NCBI GenBank assembly: GCA_030149115.1
Contig: JASBSE010000547.1
Span: forward strand, 1-7,000
DNA from: Winogradskyella sp.
Lineage (GTDB): Bacteria; Bacteroidota; Bacteroidia; Flavobacteriales; Flavobacteriaceae
Direction of reading: 5' to 3'
DNA: 7,000 nt
The translations under genes were made by a program, and so were the position numbers. Each line of letters begins with the position of its first letter. Within the stretch, counting starts at the first letter, position 1. The notes beneath the pieces are model-generated. The model saw only the letters and a program-made list of their open reading frames with translations. It was not told the DNA's origin and made no database searches. Positions 1 to 6,541 of this stretch are shown one piece after another.

Positions 1-225
1 TTGCTTGGCACCACCTTCATAGATTACTGTATAGAAATATGTACCTACCGGTAGTTCCTCACCATCATTAGTCTGACCCTTCCACTCATCTACATAGTTG
101 TTCTTAGAGTAAACCAATGTCCCGTTTCTGTTAAAGATCTCCAGTTTTACGACATCAAAACTACTTAAATCGAAGCTATCGTTTAAGTCATCGTTATTAG
201 GTGATATACCCTCAGGGAAAATACA
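1..225 (-). other. Type B T9SS C-terminal sorting domain (gliding-motility-associated CTD family), partial
   Basis: From Cys1696 the protein reads IFPEGISPNNDDLNDSF, followed by 'VVKLEIFNRNGTLVYS', 'YVDEWKGQTNDGEELPVGTY' and 'FYTVIYEGG'. These are the consecutive hallmarks of the type B (CHU_C, TIGR04131-like) domain: the pro-Asn-Gly-like opening, the F-R-G--V strand, the W-G turn and the P-GTY strand. The domain is the export signal read by the T9SS translocon. The last strand lies beyond the window edge. Confidence 0.93.
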
Positions 226-3200
226 AGACTCAGCCTCTTCTACAAAAGCAGTTACGGTATTTGCACATTGTGTGTCATTAAATACAATTTCTGCAGAATA
301 GTCGCCTGAAACTAAAACAGTATCTAATGTTAAGCCATTGGCACCTGGAATCTCAACTCCATCTAGTAACCAAGTTACAGAAACATCTGAGGAAGCGAAG
401 TTATCAGGGATAATACCAATTGTAACAGGTACTGTTGCATTTGGACAAACTATGTATTCAAATTGTTGATCGAAAGTAGCTAAAGGAACTATATTAACTA
501 CTAAATCGAAAGATGTAGTTTCATAACACCCTGTATTGATATCTTCAACTCTCACAAATACTGTTTCGCCACTACTTGTGTAAGGACTTGCAATTGCTCC
601 AGTACTACTATCTGCATCAGCTTGAGATGAGTGATATGTAATCGTAACATCTGAGCTTGTGCTTACTTCATCATCAATTGAAGTTAGATCAAATTGAGTA
701 GAACCATCTACATTACCATCTGAATCATCACAAACAACAAAGTCTACAGGTTGGTTAACCATTGGTCTAGGGTTAACAACTAATTCTACTTCAGATAACT
801 GACGACATCCTAAGAATCCATCATTTGCAGCCGTTGCATCTTCAATTCTTATTATTAATGTTTCACCAGAGCTACTGTAAGGTGAAGTTACTGGGTTTAT
901 TGCTTGGTTAGCATCATTAATGCTAGTGTAATAACTCACAACAAAATCATCCCCTAAGGCTAATGAGGTGGTTAAAGCATCAAGATCAAACTCTTCAACA
1001 CCATCGGAACCAGGTCCATCACAAACTGTAATGTTTTGAGGGTCTACAGATGGAGCTTCATCAAACAATCTAACATCAATTAAAGCAGAGAAATATGTTT
1101 CACTTTGATCGCAAATTCCACCAAGAACCTGTACTTGATAAGTTCCAGACTCAGTAACTGTTAAATTAGGTTGGTTGTAATCTGGAATAATAAATCCATC
1201 TCGATACCATCTAAATTCATCAACACTATAGAAAGTACTAGCTGATAACTCAACACTTGGGTATCCACAGAATTCGAAAGTTTCATCAGGTGTTATAGGA
1301 TCTTCTACATCATCTTCAACTTCACCACCTTCAATAGATAGAACAACATCACAAACAACATCACAGTTTGTTCCGTCTGGTGGTCCAGAATCTTGAGTAA
1401 ATGTATAGAAACCTGGATCTTGCGAGAAGTTAGTTATTAAAATAACATACACAGAATTTGCAGGAACATTACTTAGCGTAATTGTTTCACTAGCTGTAGC
1501 AGAATAACTACAGTCAGCTATAGTTTCTGGTAATAAGTCCACACAACCACCTTGTTGATCGACAAAAGGACCCCAAACAATAAAATCAATATCGATAGGA
1601 TTTCCAGATAAATTAACCTGGTCTAAACTAAATACGTAGTCACCTGCTATATCAAAATTTATAGTATTCCATTGTGGATCTGGCTGCGATCCTAAACAAT
1701 CATAATCTAAATAAGGAGGAGCCGTTTGATCTCCAACAATACTTTCATATTGAATTGTAGGATCAGCACAAATAGGTAGTGCATCTAAACAATATGTAGG
1801 TGTTCCTAACGTACTAATACATAAGTCAAATGAACTAGTCTCACTTGAACTTCCTGCAGAGAAAATACGTATATAATAAGTATCTCCAACAACTAAAGAA
1901 GGTGTTAAACTAAATGTATCATCAGAACAGTATATTTCTACAAGGTTACCGCAATCACCACCATATAAGGCATGATCTAAATTGGTAGTACCACCCGTAA
2001 TATTTTGGATATCTATAATTTGTTGTTCGCCAACAGCTGTAAATTGGAACCAAACATCATCATCTGGATCTCCACCACAAGACAGAGGAACTCCTGATGG
2101 AGTCGCAGCTAAGATGCTTCCTGGTGTCGTAACACTACATGATTCATCTGCATTCACGGATGCTACAGTTGCTCCATCACAATTATCATTATCTGGAGGA
2201 CATGCAAGTAACTGTATAGCTTGACTGTTAATTATACAGTTCACATCATCATCATTACTAACAGAAATTATTACATCTTGAAGGAAAGGGAAAGGACCAA
2301 CTTGATAAACACCTGTCATTGTTACTGGAACAGTGTCACTATTAATATTATTCGAAATTGTAAGGTTGGTTGCATCTCCTAAACTCGTTACGTCCACATC
2401 GATTAAGAATTGATCTCCATTTTCACAGTCATCAATTACAGTATAGGTTGCTTCAGGATTTATACAAGTAGCACAAGAAACAGTATAATTTATTCCAGCA
2501 GCGTAAGCAGCACTACCACTACCACAACTAACACTTCCATCAGAATTTATATAAAAAGAAATTGTATCGCCAGTAGATTGAAATGACAGACCTCCAATGT
2601 TTCCTGCATTTCCATAATTATCATCAGCAGGAGCATAACCAGGGAATGGGTTTCCGTCAGAATCTAAAACAACTAGTTCATCCCAGTTATTTTCAACAAA
2701 CCCTGAATTAAACACAAGGTTTAAAGGTGTACCATCGTTACTAGTAAATGTGAATATAAGCGGATTTGCAGCACCTCCATTATCATAACAGTAATCTATT
2801 GTTAAAGGACCATCGTTGGCACAATCTAATGTGAAATCTGTTTGAATAGGTGTGTCGAATACTACAGGACCTACCCAATCACTAAATCCATCAGCATCAC
2901 AATCTGCTCTTACCCATACTTCGTAAGAACTAGAGAACGATAAACCTGTTTCGTTCACTGAAGGCGAAAAAACTTCTGTTCCAGGTCCAGTAGGCTCTCC
3001 TGTACCTGCAGGTACAACAACATACTCCCAAGAGGTTTCTCCACCAGTTCCAATCCATGCAATATCAGCAGAACTACCTGTAATATTTGATATTGTTATA
3101 CTACTAGGAGGAATACAATCTGGAGCCTCGTCAAAAGTAACGTCATCAATAGCAATATCGTCATAGAAATCCCCAGTTACTATTTCAGAGAAAATGAATC

Positions 3201-5310
3201 TTGCTTGTACATCACCAGTAATCGTAAGACCACTAAGCCCAATAATCTTTAATTCCCATCCAGAAGTATTAGTGTTATAAGTACCCATGTTATTCCAAGC
3301 AGCACCATCCCATACTTCTACATCTAGTTGACAGTTGGCATTACCTTCATTGTCACTTATTTCGTAAAAAGATAGAGCAGGCGAGGTCAATCCTGATACA
3401 TCAACTAAAGGGCTTGTTAAAGTTCTAACCCCATCATCACCAGATGAATCACACCAAGCAAAGTAGTCGTTAGTTGCTGTAGTACCAGTAATAGTACCAT
3501 TATTACCTATATGGTTGAATCCAGGATCGTTATCAAAAAACCAATCTTCACCGCCATCCATCGACCAACAAAGAGGAATAGTTCCTCCATTTTCGAAACC
3601 TTCAGTGTAAGGAGCTATAAAAGTTGTACATTCTGTACTAAAGGCAAAAGGCCCTACCCATCCACTTAACTCACTACCACAATTAGCTTGTACGTAGTAT
3701 TCATAATCAGTAGCAGCAGAAAGCCCAGTTACGGTGTAAGGATTTGTAACTCCAGAATCTGTAGCAGTTCCTGTTGGAGGTGTACCAGCCGCAACGACCT
3801 CAATATTCCAATCTACAACAGTGCCGCCTTGTGTCCATCCGAGTTCAGCAGATGAAGAAGTAATTGCACTAGCCGTTAGAAAAGTTGGATCAAAACATGT
3901 AGGAGCTTCATCGAAAGTAACATCGTCAATTGCAATATCATCATAGAAATCTCCCGTTACAGTTTCCGAAAATATAAATCTAACCTGAACATCTCCAGTA
4001 ATAACTAAACCAGATAGATCAATTAATTTCAATTCCCAGCCAGCGGTATTGGTATTGTAAGTACCCATATTGTTCCAAGCTGCACCGTCCCATACTTCAA
4101 CATCCAATTGAGAATTTGCATTCCCTTCATTATCACTTAATTCATAAAAAGAAAGAGATGGGTTGGCAAGCCCTGAAATATCAACAAGAGGACTTGTTAA
4201 GGTGCTTACACCATCATTTCCAGATGAGTCAACCCAAGCAAAGAAATTATTTGAAGATGTCGTCCCAGTTATTGTACCATTATTACCAATATGGTTACCA
4301 GCACCTGTATTACTAAATAACCAATCTTCACCACCGTCCATTGTCCAACATAATGGAATAGTTCCTCCATTTTCAAACCCTTCTGTATAAGGCGCTGTAA
4401 AAGTTACGCATTCTGTTGAAAAAGCAAAAGGCCCTACCCATGAACTAACATCTCCACCACAATCTGCTTGTACGTAATAAAGGTAATTAGAAGCTGGTGT
4501 TAATCCTGTAACGGTATAAGGGTTTGAAGTGGCAACATCAGTAGGTGTTTCTGTCTGAGTTCCTCCATTAAGTATAACTTCAATATTCCAACTCGTAGCA
4601 GTGCCATTTTCTGTCCATGTCAATGTTGCACTATCAGAGTTTGAACTTACAATTGCAAGATCAGATGGTTCTGGACAAGTAACTTCAAAAATATTTATAT
4701 CATCAAAACCAAATCCCTCGTCTGTTACTGAACCATCAGAACCAAAAGCAATTCTAAAGATTACATTAGATTGACCGCCTAAACCTGTAAGAGCATGTCT
4801 CGCAGTAACCCAAGCATTGGTTCCAGCAGCACCTGTCCCTGACCAACCTTCTTGTTGACCACCAGGATTACCATTGATAGTATTATCAGTGTACCAATTG
4901 TTAGGATCTCCGTCAGCACCAACATTAACCCAAGTGGCACCTCCATCAATAGAGGATTGAAGCACAGCACCATCCCAACTAAATTCAATATCATACCAGA
5001 TACTTAATTCAATTGAAGGAGCAGCAAGTGATGAAAAGTCAAATACAGGGCTTGTGACCCAAGAGTTTTCATTGGAATTATAATTGCCTGAGAGATTTGT
5101 TACCCAAGAGTTTGCTCCAGATGCAGCGCTATTAATAATAGCACCAGTTGGTGTGCCTAAAGCCCAAGTGCCATTTGTTGTGTTGTCGGCAACCCAACCA
5201 CCATCACCAGACTCAAAGTCTTCAGTGTATGGAAAAGTAGTTATTTGTGCTTGTACATTCGTAAATGCAATGAATGAAAGCAAAAATAAAAATAGAGTAA
5301 TCTTTTTCAT
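1..5310 (-). CDS. Giant modular T9SS-exported adhesin-like protein with type B C-terminal sorting domain (3' end cut by window edge)
   Basis: The frame is open from ATG at 5310 to position 1 (1,770 codons, no stop). Start choice: the ATG is followed at once by a signal peptide (residues 1-21). Modules in order, approximate residues: MAM-like/jelly-roll 23-211; FN3 212-301; MAM-like 302-471; FN3 472-561; MAM-like 562-731; FN3 732-822 (hallmark Trp at 232, 492, 752); CUB-like 823-949; uncharacterised 950-1037; PPC-like module opening with PPDNDNC 1038-1168; 'DIDFIVWGPF' module 1171-1316; Ig-like 1320-1419 (core FRWYRDG); two Cys-bearing repeats 1421-1516 and 1517-1610; Ig-like 1611-1695; type B sorting domain 1696 onward. 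I see no catalytic motif. Known for the family: such proteins cross the outer membrane through the T9SS and act as surface or released adhesins, often in gliding Flavobacteriia. Adhesion, possibly to glycans, is inference. Probably only 10-20 residues are missing at the C-terminus. A frameshift is unlikely because module order and spacing are regular. Confidence 0.93.
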   Translation of the reverse strand, partial: MKKITLFLFLLSFIAFTNVQAQITTFPYTEDFESGDGGWVADNTTNGTWALGTPTGAIINSAASGANSWVTNLSGNYNSNENSWVTSPVFDFSSLAAPSIELSIWYDIEFSWDGAVLQSSIDGGATWVNVGADGDPNNWYTDNTINGNPGGQQEGWSGTGAAGTNAWVTARHALTGLGGQSNVIFRIAFGSDGSVTDEGFGFDDINIFEVTCPEPSDLAIVSSNSDSATLTWTENGTATSWNIEVILNGGTQTETPTDVATSNPYTVTGLTPASNYLYYVQADCGGDVSSWVGPFAFSTECVTFTAPYTEGFENGGTIPLCWTMDGGEDWLFSNTGAGNHIGNNGTITGTTSSNNFFAWVDSSGNDGVSTLTSPLVDISGLANPSLSFYELSDNEGNANSQLDVEVWDGAAWNNMGTYNTNTAGWELKLIDLSGLVITGDVQVRFIFSETVTGDFYDDIAIDDVTFDEAPTCFDPTFLTASAITSSSAELGWTQGGTVVDWNIEVVAAGTPPTGTATDSGVTNPYTVTGLSAATDYEYYVQANCGSELSGWVGPFAFSTECTTFIAPYTEGFENGGTIPLCWSMDGGEDWFFDNDPGFNHIGNNGTITGTTATNDYFAWCDSSGDDGVRTLTSPLVDVSGLTSPALSFYEISDNEGNANCQLDVEVWDGAAWNNMGTYNTNTSGWELKIIGLSGLTITGDVQARFIFSEIVTGDFYDDIAIDDVTFDEAPDCIPPSSITISNITGSSADIAWIGTGGETSWEYVVVPAGTGEPTGPGTEVFSPSVNETGLSFSSSYEVWVRADCDADGFSDWVGPVVFDTPIQTDFTLDCANDGPLTIDYCYDNGGAANPLIFTFTSNDGTPLNLVFNSGFVENNWDELVVLDSDGNPFPGYAPADDNYGNAGNIGGLSFQSTGDTISFYINSDGSVSCGSGSAAYAAGINYTVSCATCINPEATYTVIDDCENGDQFLIDVDVTSLGDATNLTISNNINSDTVPVTMTGVYQVGPFPFLQDVIISVSNDDDVNCIINSQAIQLLACPPDNDNCDGATVASVNADESCSVTTPGSILAATPSGVPLSCGGDPDDDVWFQFTAVGEQQIIDIQNITGGTTNLDHALYGGDCGNLVEIYCSDDTFSLTPSLVVGDTYYIRIFSAGSSSETSSFDLCISTLGTPTYCLDALPICADPTIQYESIVGDQTAPPYLDYDCLGSQPDPQWNTINFDIAGDYVFSLDQVNLSGNPIDIDFIVWGPFVDQQGGCVDLLPETIADCSYSATASETITLSNVPANSVYVILITNFSQDPGFYTFTQDSGPPDGTNCDVVCDVVLSIEGGEVEDDVEDPITPDETFEFCGYPSVELSASTFYSVDEFRWYRDGFIIPDYNQPNLTVTESGTYQVQVLGGICDQSETYFSALIDVRLFDEAPSVDPQNITVCDGPGSDGVEEFDLDALTTSLALGDDFVVSYYTSINDANQAINPVTSPYSSSGETLIIRIEDATAANDGFLGCRQLSEVELVVNPRPMVNQPVDFVVCDDSDGNVDGSTQFDLTSIDDEVSTSSDVTITYHSSQADADSSTGAIASPYTSSGETVFVRVEDINTGCYETTSFDLVVNIVPLATFDQQFEYIVCPNATVPVTIGIIPDNFASSDVSVTWLLDGVEIPGANGLTLDTVLVSGDYSAEIVFNDTQCANTVTAFVEEAESCIFPEGISPNNDDLNDSFDLSSFDVVKLEIFNRNGTLVYSKNNYVDEWKGQTNDGEELPVGTYFYTVIYEGGAKQ
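481..1050 (-). repeat. Pair of diverged Cys-bearing modules (about 95 residues each) before the C-terminal end
   Basis: Residues 1421-1516 and 1517-1610 share one pattern: a start with V-VCD, then 'DG---FDL', a 'V-YY/YH' strand, 'I/A-SPY-SSGET--(I/V)R(I/V)ED', a late Cys, and an ending LVVN. Each holds two cysteines (for example VCDGPG with LGCRQ) that could pair. Copies like this commonly sit next to type B sorting domains in Flavobacteriia, where they probably act as stalk units. Similarity is clear in protein but low in DNA, so this duplication is older than the 780-bp one. Confidence 0.7.
1807..2199 (-). other. PPC-like module with PPDNDNC opening
   Basis: Residues 1038-1168. The opening PPDNDNCDGAT, followed by 'DDDVWFQFTA' and 'YYIRIFS', is a recurrent pattern in secreted Bacteroidota proteins and resembles bacterial pre-peptidase C-terminal (PPC) beta-sandwich modules. 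Six cysteines lie in the segment, which suggests disulfides in the mature extracellular protein. No protease domain is present in the window, so here it would serve as a structural or binding module. Confidence 0.5.
2464..2844 (-). other. CUB-like module of the adhesin
   Basis: Residues 823-949. The segment carries cysteines near its start (TLDCANDG, DYCYDN) and end (SVSCGSG, VSCATC), a 'NNWDELVVLDSDG' core and an 'ISFYINSDGS' strand. This arrangement resembles the CUB domain, a disulfide-stabilised beta-sandwich that in many extracellular proteins binds calcium and a protein or sugar partner. The assignment is by pattern recognition only; a profile search could rename it. Confidence 0.5.
3118..3897 (-). 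repeat. Tandem repeat unit 2 (FN3 + MAM-like, 260 residues) of the adhesin
   Basis: Residues 472-731. It is the second copy of the 780-bp unit, directly abutting unit 1 without a linker. It shares the opening PYTEGFENGGTIPLCW, the core LDVEVWDGAAWNNMGTYNTN, and the ending DDIAIDDVTFDEAP. It differs by Cys620 and Cys660, absent from unit 1. A third FN3 (from residue 732) follows in phase, but no third MAM-like copy does; a CUB-like module follows instead. Confidence 0.9.
3898..4677 (-). repeat. Tandem repeat unit 1 (FN3 + MAM-like, 260 residues) of the adhesin
   Basis: Residues 212-471. This is the first of two adjacent units of exactly 780 bp. Landmark cysteines 212 and 301 recur at 472 and 561, and the opening Cys of the third FN3 is at 732. 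The MAM-like part (302-471) is about four fifths identical in protein to unit 2. Two 60-base blocks compared by eye at +780 offset (3541 versus 4321, 3241 versus 4021) match at about 85% and 80% of bases. The FN3 part is visibly less similar. This unit has Val360 and Ser400 where unit 2 has cysteines. Confidence 0.9.
4678..5244 (-). other. N-terminal MAM-like / jelly-roll module of the adhesin
   Basis: Residues 23-211 open with FPYTEDFESG, the same kind of opening (PYTE-FE-G) that begins the two later MAM-like modules. The module continues with SWVTSPVFDFS and closes with FGFDDINIFEV, the '-DDI-I-' ending typical of bacterial MAM/concanavalin-like sandwiches. It is longer (about 189 versus 170 residues), contains no cysteine, and is clearly more diverged than the two tandem copies. 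It is probably a binding module, but no ligand can be read from the sequence. Confidence 0.7.
5248..5310 (-). other. Sec signal peptide of the giant adhesin
   Basis: Residues 1-21 have a short basic start (MKK), a hydrophobic core rich in Leu, Phe and Ile (about residues 4-16), and a polar stretch ending in Val-Gln-Ala. Cleavage is expected after Ala21, leaving mature Gln22. There is no lipobox cysteine, so this looks like signal peptidase I rather than lipoprotein processing. Sec export to the periplasm is the first step for every T9SS cargo. Confidence 0.9.
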
Positions 5311-5340
5311 TATTAATCGGTTTGTTAGAAATTATTTAAC

Positions 5341-5366
5341 CCTTTATAATACACTGATTATAAAGG
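5341..5366. promoter_or_regulatory. Perfect 10-bp inverted repeat in the adhesin leader
   Basis: CCTTTATAAT at 5341-5350 and ATTATAAAGG at 5357-5366 are perfect reverse complements around a 6-base loop (ACACTG). On the plus strand the second arm is followed by ATTTG and nine T, which resembles an intrinsic terminator for transcription running towards the nuclease gene. For the adhesin (minus strand) the repeat lies 30 bp before the start codon, so it could be a leader hairpin or a protein-binding operator. Which role is correct cannot be decided from sequence. Confidence 0.5.
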
Positions 5367-5450
5367 ATTTGTTTTTTTTTATTTTATGAGGCTTGGGGAA
5401 ACATATAGAAACGTTGATTAACCGTTCTTTTTATGCTCACTCGAAGATAT

Positions 5451-5491
5451 AAAAAATGCCTATTAACGTAGTGTTAACAATGCTATAATAG
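5451..5491 (-). terminator. Weak candidate terminator after the nuclease-family gene
   Basis: On the minus strand, 15 bp after the stop codon, CTATTA (5486-5491) can pair with TAATAG (5460-5465). A nested alternative pairs TTAAC (5473-5477) with GTTAA (5463-5467). A run of six T (5451-5456) follows on that strand. The stems are short and AT-rich, so termination strength is doubtful. If it functions, it separates the nuclease-family gene from the adhesin. Confidence 0.3.
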
Positions 5492-5505
5492 ATAAACGAC
5501 ATTAT

Positions 5506-6468
5506 TTATCGATAAATGGTTTGAGACGTTAAAAATTGGATATAAACAGGGAAATGATCGCTATAACCTCCCTTGTATTTTTTGCCAACGTAGGTTCTAA
5601 ATGGCTGTCCTTTGTACTTACCATGATACTGAGTTATAAACTTAGAGTTAAACACCTCAGCTTTTAAAAATCTTAATTTTGTGCCTGAGGGATCAAAAAA
5701 ATTGTTGCTTATCAGTATTTGGTCAAACATATTCCATTGAAAATTATGATTTAGGCTTCCTTTGTTATAAGACAAAACGGTGCTGAAAGGATTGTGTAGT
5801 TGACTTTCTTTTTCTAAGAGTGTTATGCTATTGTTATGAGGGTTATCATTAAAGTCACCCATTACAATAACTTTAGCATTAGTTTGTTCTTTTTTTAATC
5901 TTGAGATAATATTATTAACAACATTTGCGGCAGCTAGTCTTTTGTGCTCGGTTTCTTTTTCGCCTTCTCTACGGGAAGACCAATGATTGACAATAATACT
6001 AATGTCCTCATTATAAAGCTTGCCTTGCACCAATAAGATGTCTCTAGTATAATCTCTATTTCCTGTTTCCGTTTGAAGATAAACAGAAAAGGTTTCTGAA
6101 TTTTCGACTTTAAAAAATGCCTCCTTATATAGAAGAGCAACGTCAATACCTCTTTCATCCAAAGAATCAAAGTGTACGAAATTATATCCTAAGCTTTCTA
6201 AATGTTCGCTATTTATTAAATCCGTTAATACCTTATTGTTTTCAACTTCAGCTAAACCAACAATAACAGGTGGCTTATCATCTTCTTCACCAATTTGAGA
6301 AATGACCGAACCTAACTTTCTTAATTTGTTCTGATAACGTTTGTAAGTCCACCGTTTGGCAGAGGTTGGTAAAAAATCATCGTCGTTAGTAAGGGGATCA
6401 TTTTCAATATCAAATAAATTTTCGATATTATAAAAAGCTATTGTTATGATTTTGGAATTTTCTATCAT
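5506..6468 (-). CDS. Endonuclease/exonuclease/phosphatase-family protein, 320 aa, cytoplasmic
   Basis: Members of this fold are metal-dependent phosphodiesterases that cut nucleic acids or remove phosphates from other substrates; the substrate here cannot be read from sequence. All hallmark motifs are present in order: AFYNIENLFD (11-20, metal-side Asn14 and Glu16), GLAEVEN (71-77, metal-binding Glu), RGIDVALLY (105-113), VNHWSSRREGE (159-169, catalytic His), GDFND (203-207, Asp/Asn) and YSDHFPVYI (302-310, Asp-His pair). There is no signal peptide or membrane segment. Start choice: an open frame extends up to ATG at 6597, but that would overlap hflX by 56 bp and place the promoter box inside the gene. 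ATG 6468 begins just before the first conserved strand and follows a TAnnTTTG box. ATG 6513 is the other option. hflX is its divergent neighbour. Confidence 0.88.
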   Translation of the reverse strand: MIENSKIITIAFYNIENLFDIENDPLTNDDDFLPTSAKRWTYKRYQNKLRKLGSVISQIGEEDDKPPVIVGLAEVENNKVLTDLINSEHLESLGYNFVHFDSLDERGIDVALLYKEAFFKVENSETFSVYLQTETGNRDYTRDILLVQGKLYNEDISIIVNHWSSRREGEKETEHKRLAAANVVNNIISRLKKEQTNAKVIVMGDFNDNPHNNSITLLEKESQLHNPFSTVLSYNKGSLNHNFQWNMFDQILISNNFFDPSGTKLRFLKAEVFNSKFITQYHGKYKGQPFRTYVGKKYKGGYSDHFPVYIQFLTSQTIYR

Positions 6469-6488
6469 GTTATAAAAATATAGCTTTT

Positions 6489-6496
6489 CAAAAATA
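6489..6496 (-). promoter_or_regulatory. Candidate promoter -7 box (TATTTTTG) of the nuclease-family gene
   Basis: On the minus strand TATTTTTG matches the Bacteroidota -7 consensus TAnnTTTG exactly. It ends 20 bp before the ATG at 6468, which predicts a leader of roughly 15 bases. No TTG is present at the usual -33 distance (only a TTA nearby), so the support is partial. The placement argues against the longer starts at 6513 and 6597. Confidence 0.5.
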
Positions 6497-6518
6497 TACT
6501 GAGGAAAATCCATTTCCT

Positions 6519-6526
6519 TAACTTTG
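6519..6526 (+). promoter_or_regulatory. Candidate promoter -7 box (TAACTTTG) of hflX
   Basis: TAACTTTG matches the Bacteroidota TAnnTTTG consensus exactly and ends 15 bp before the hflX ATG at 6542, predicting a very short leader of about 10 bases. No clear TTG lies at the -33 position. The box sits only 22 bp from the oppositely oriented box of the nuclease-family gene, so the upstream regions of the two promoters overlap. Confidence 0.55.
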
Positions 6527-6541
6527 TACTTTATTTTATTT

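Larger units (their letters stand above)
5311..5505. other. Intergenic region between the nuclease-family gene and the adhesin
   Basis: This 195-bp AT-rich stretch has no credible gene. It contains the inverted repeat at 5341-5366, a run of nine T at 5372-5380 (plus strand), and a weak terminator-like structure at 5451-5491. On the minus strand I find only one-mismatch relatives of the TAnnTTTG promoter box: TATGTTTC at 5398-5405 and TATCTTCG at 5442-5449. Neither has a TTG at the expected upstream spacing, so the adhesin promoter is not settled. No Shine-Dalgarno sequence precedes the ATG at 5310. Confidence 0.6.

Noticed and set aside
1982..2224. Plus-strand open frame of 80 codons inside the adhesin
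   Set aside because: It is antisense to continuous, well-supported adhesin coding sequence, has no recognisable domain, and its composition follows from the opposite-strand codons.
4116..4390. Two overlapping plus-strand open frames within repeat unit 1
   Set aside because: Both are antisense shadows of the FN3/MAM-like repeat; the tandem copy in unit 2 does not keep either frame open.
4779..4994. Minus-strand 71-codon hydrophobic open frame
   Set aside because: It is in a different frame of the same strand as the adhesin. The hydrophobicity comes from reading Ala/Thr/Gly-rich codons out of frame, and there is no promoter or start context.
1..5310. Possible frameshift or pseudogene in the very long adhesin frame
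   Set aside because: Translation was followed codon by codon from 5310 to 1 without a stop, and the signal peptide, module order, 260-residue period and sorting domain all stay in one frame.
5084..5389. Plus-strand 101-codon open frame reaching into the intergenic region
   Set aside because: Most of it is antisense to the adhesin's signal peptide and first module, and its tail is translated AT-rich intergenic DNA crossing the inverted repeat and T-run.
5934..6170. Minus-strand 78-codon open frame inside the nuclease-family gene
   Set aside because: It is out of frame with a gene that carries every family motif; the Lys/Ile/Leu-rich product is typical of an AT-rich shadow.
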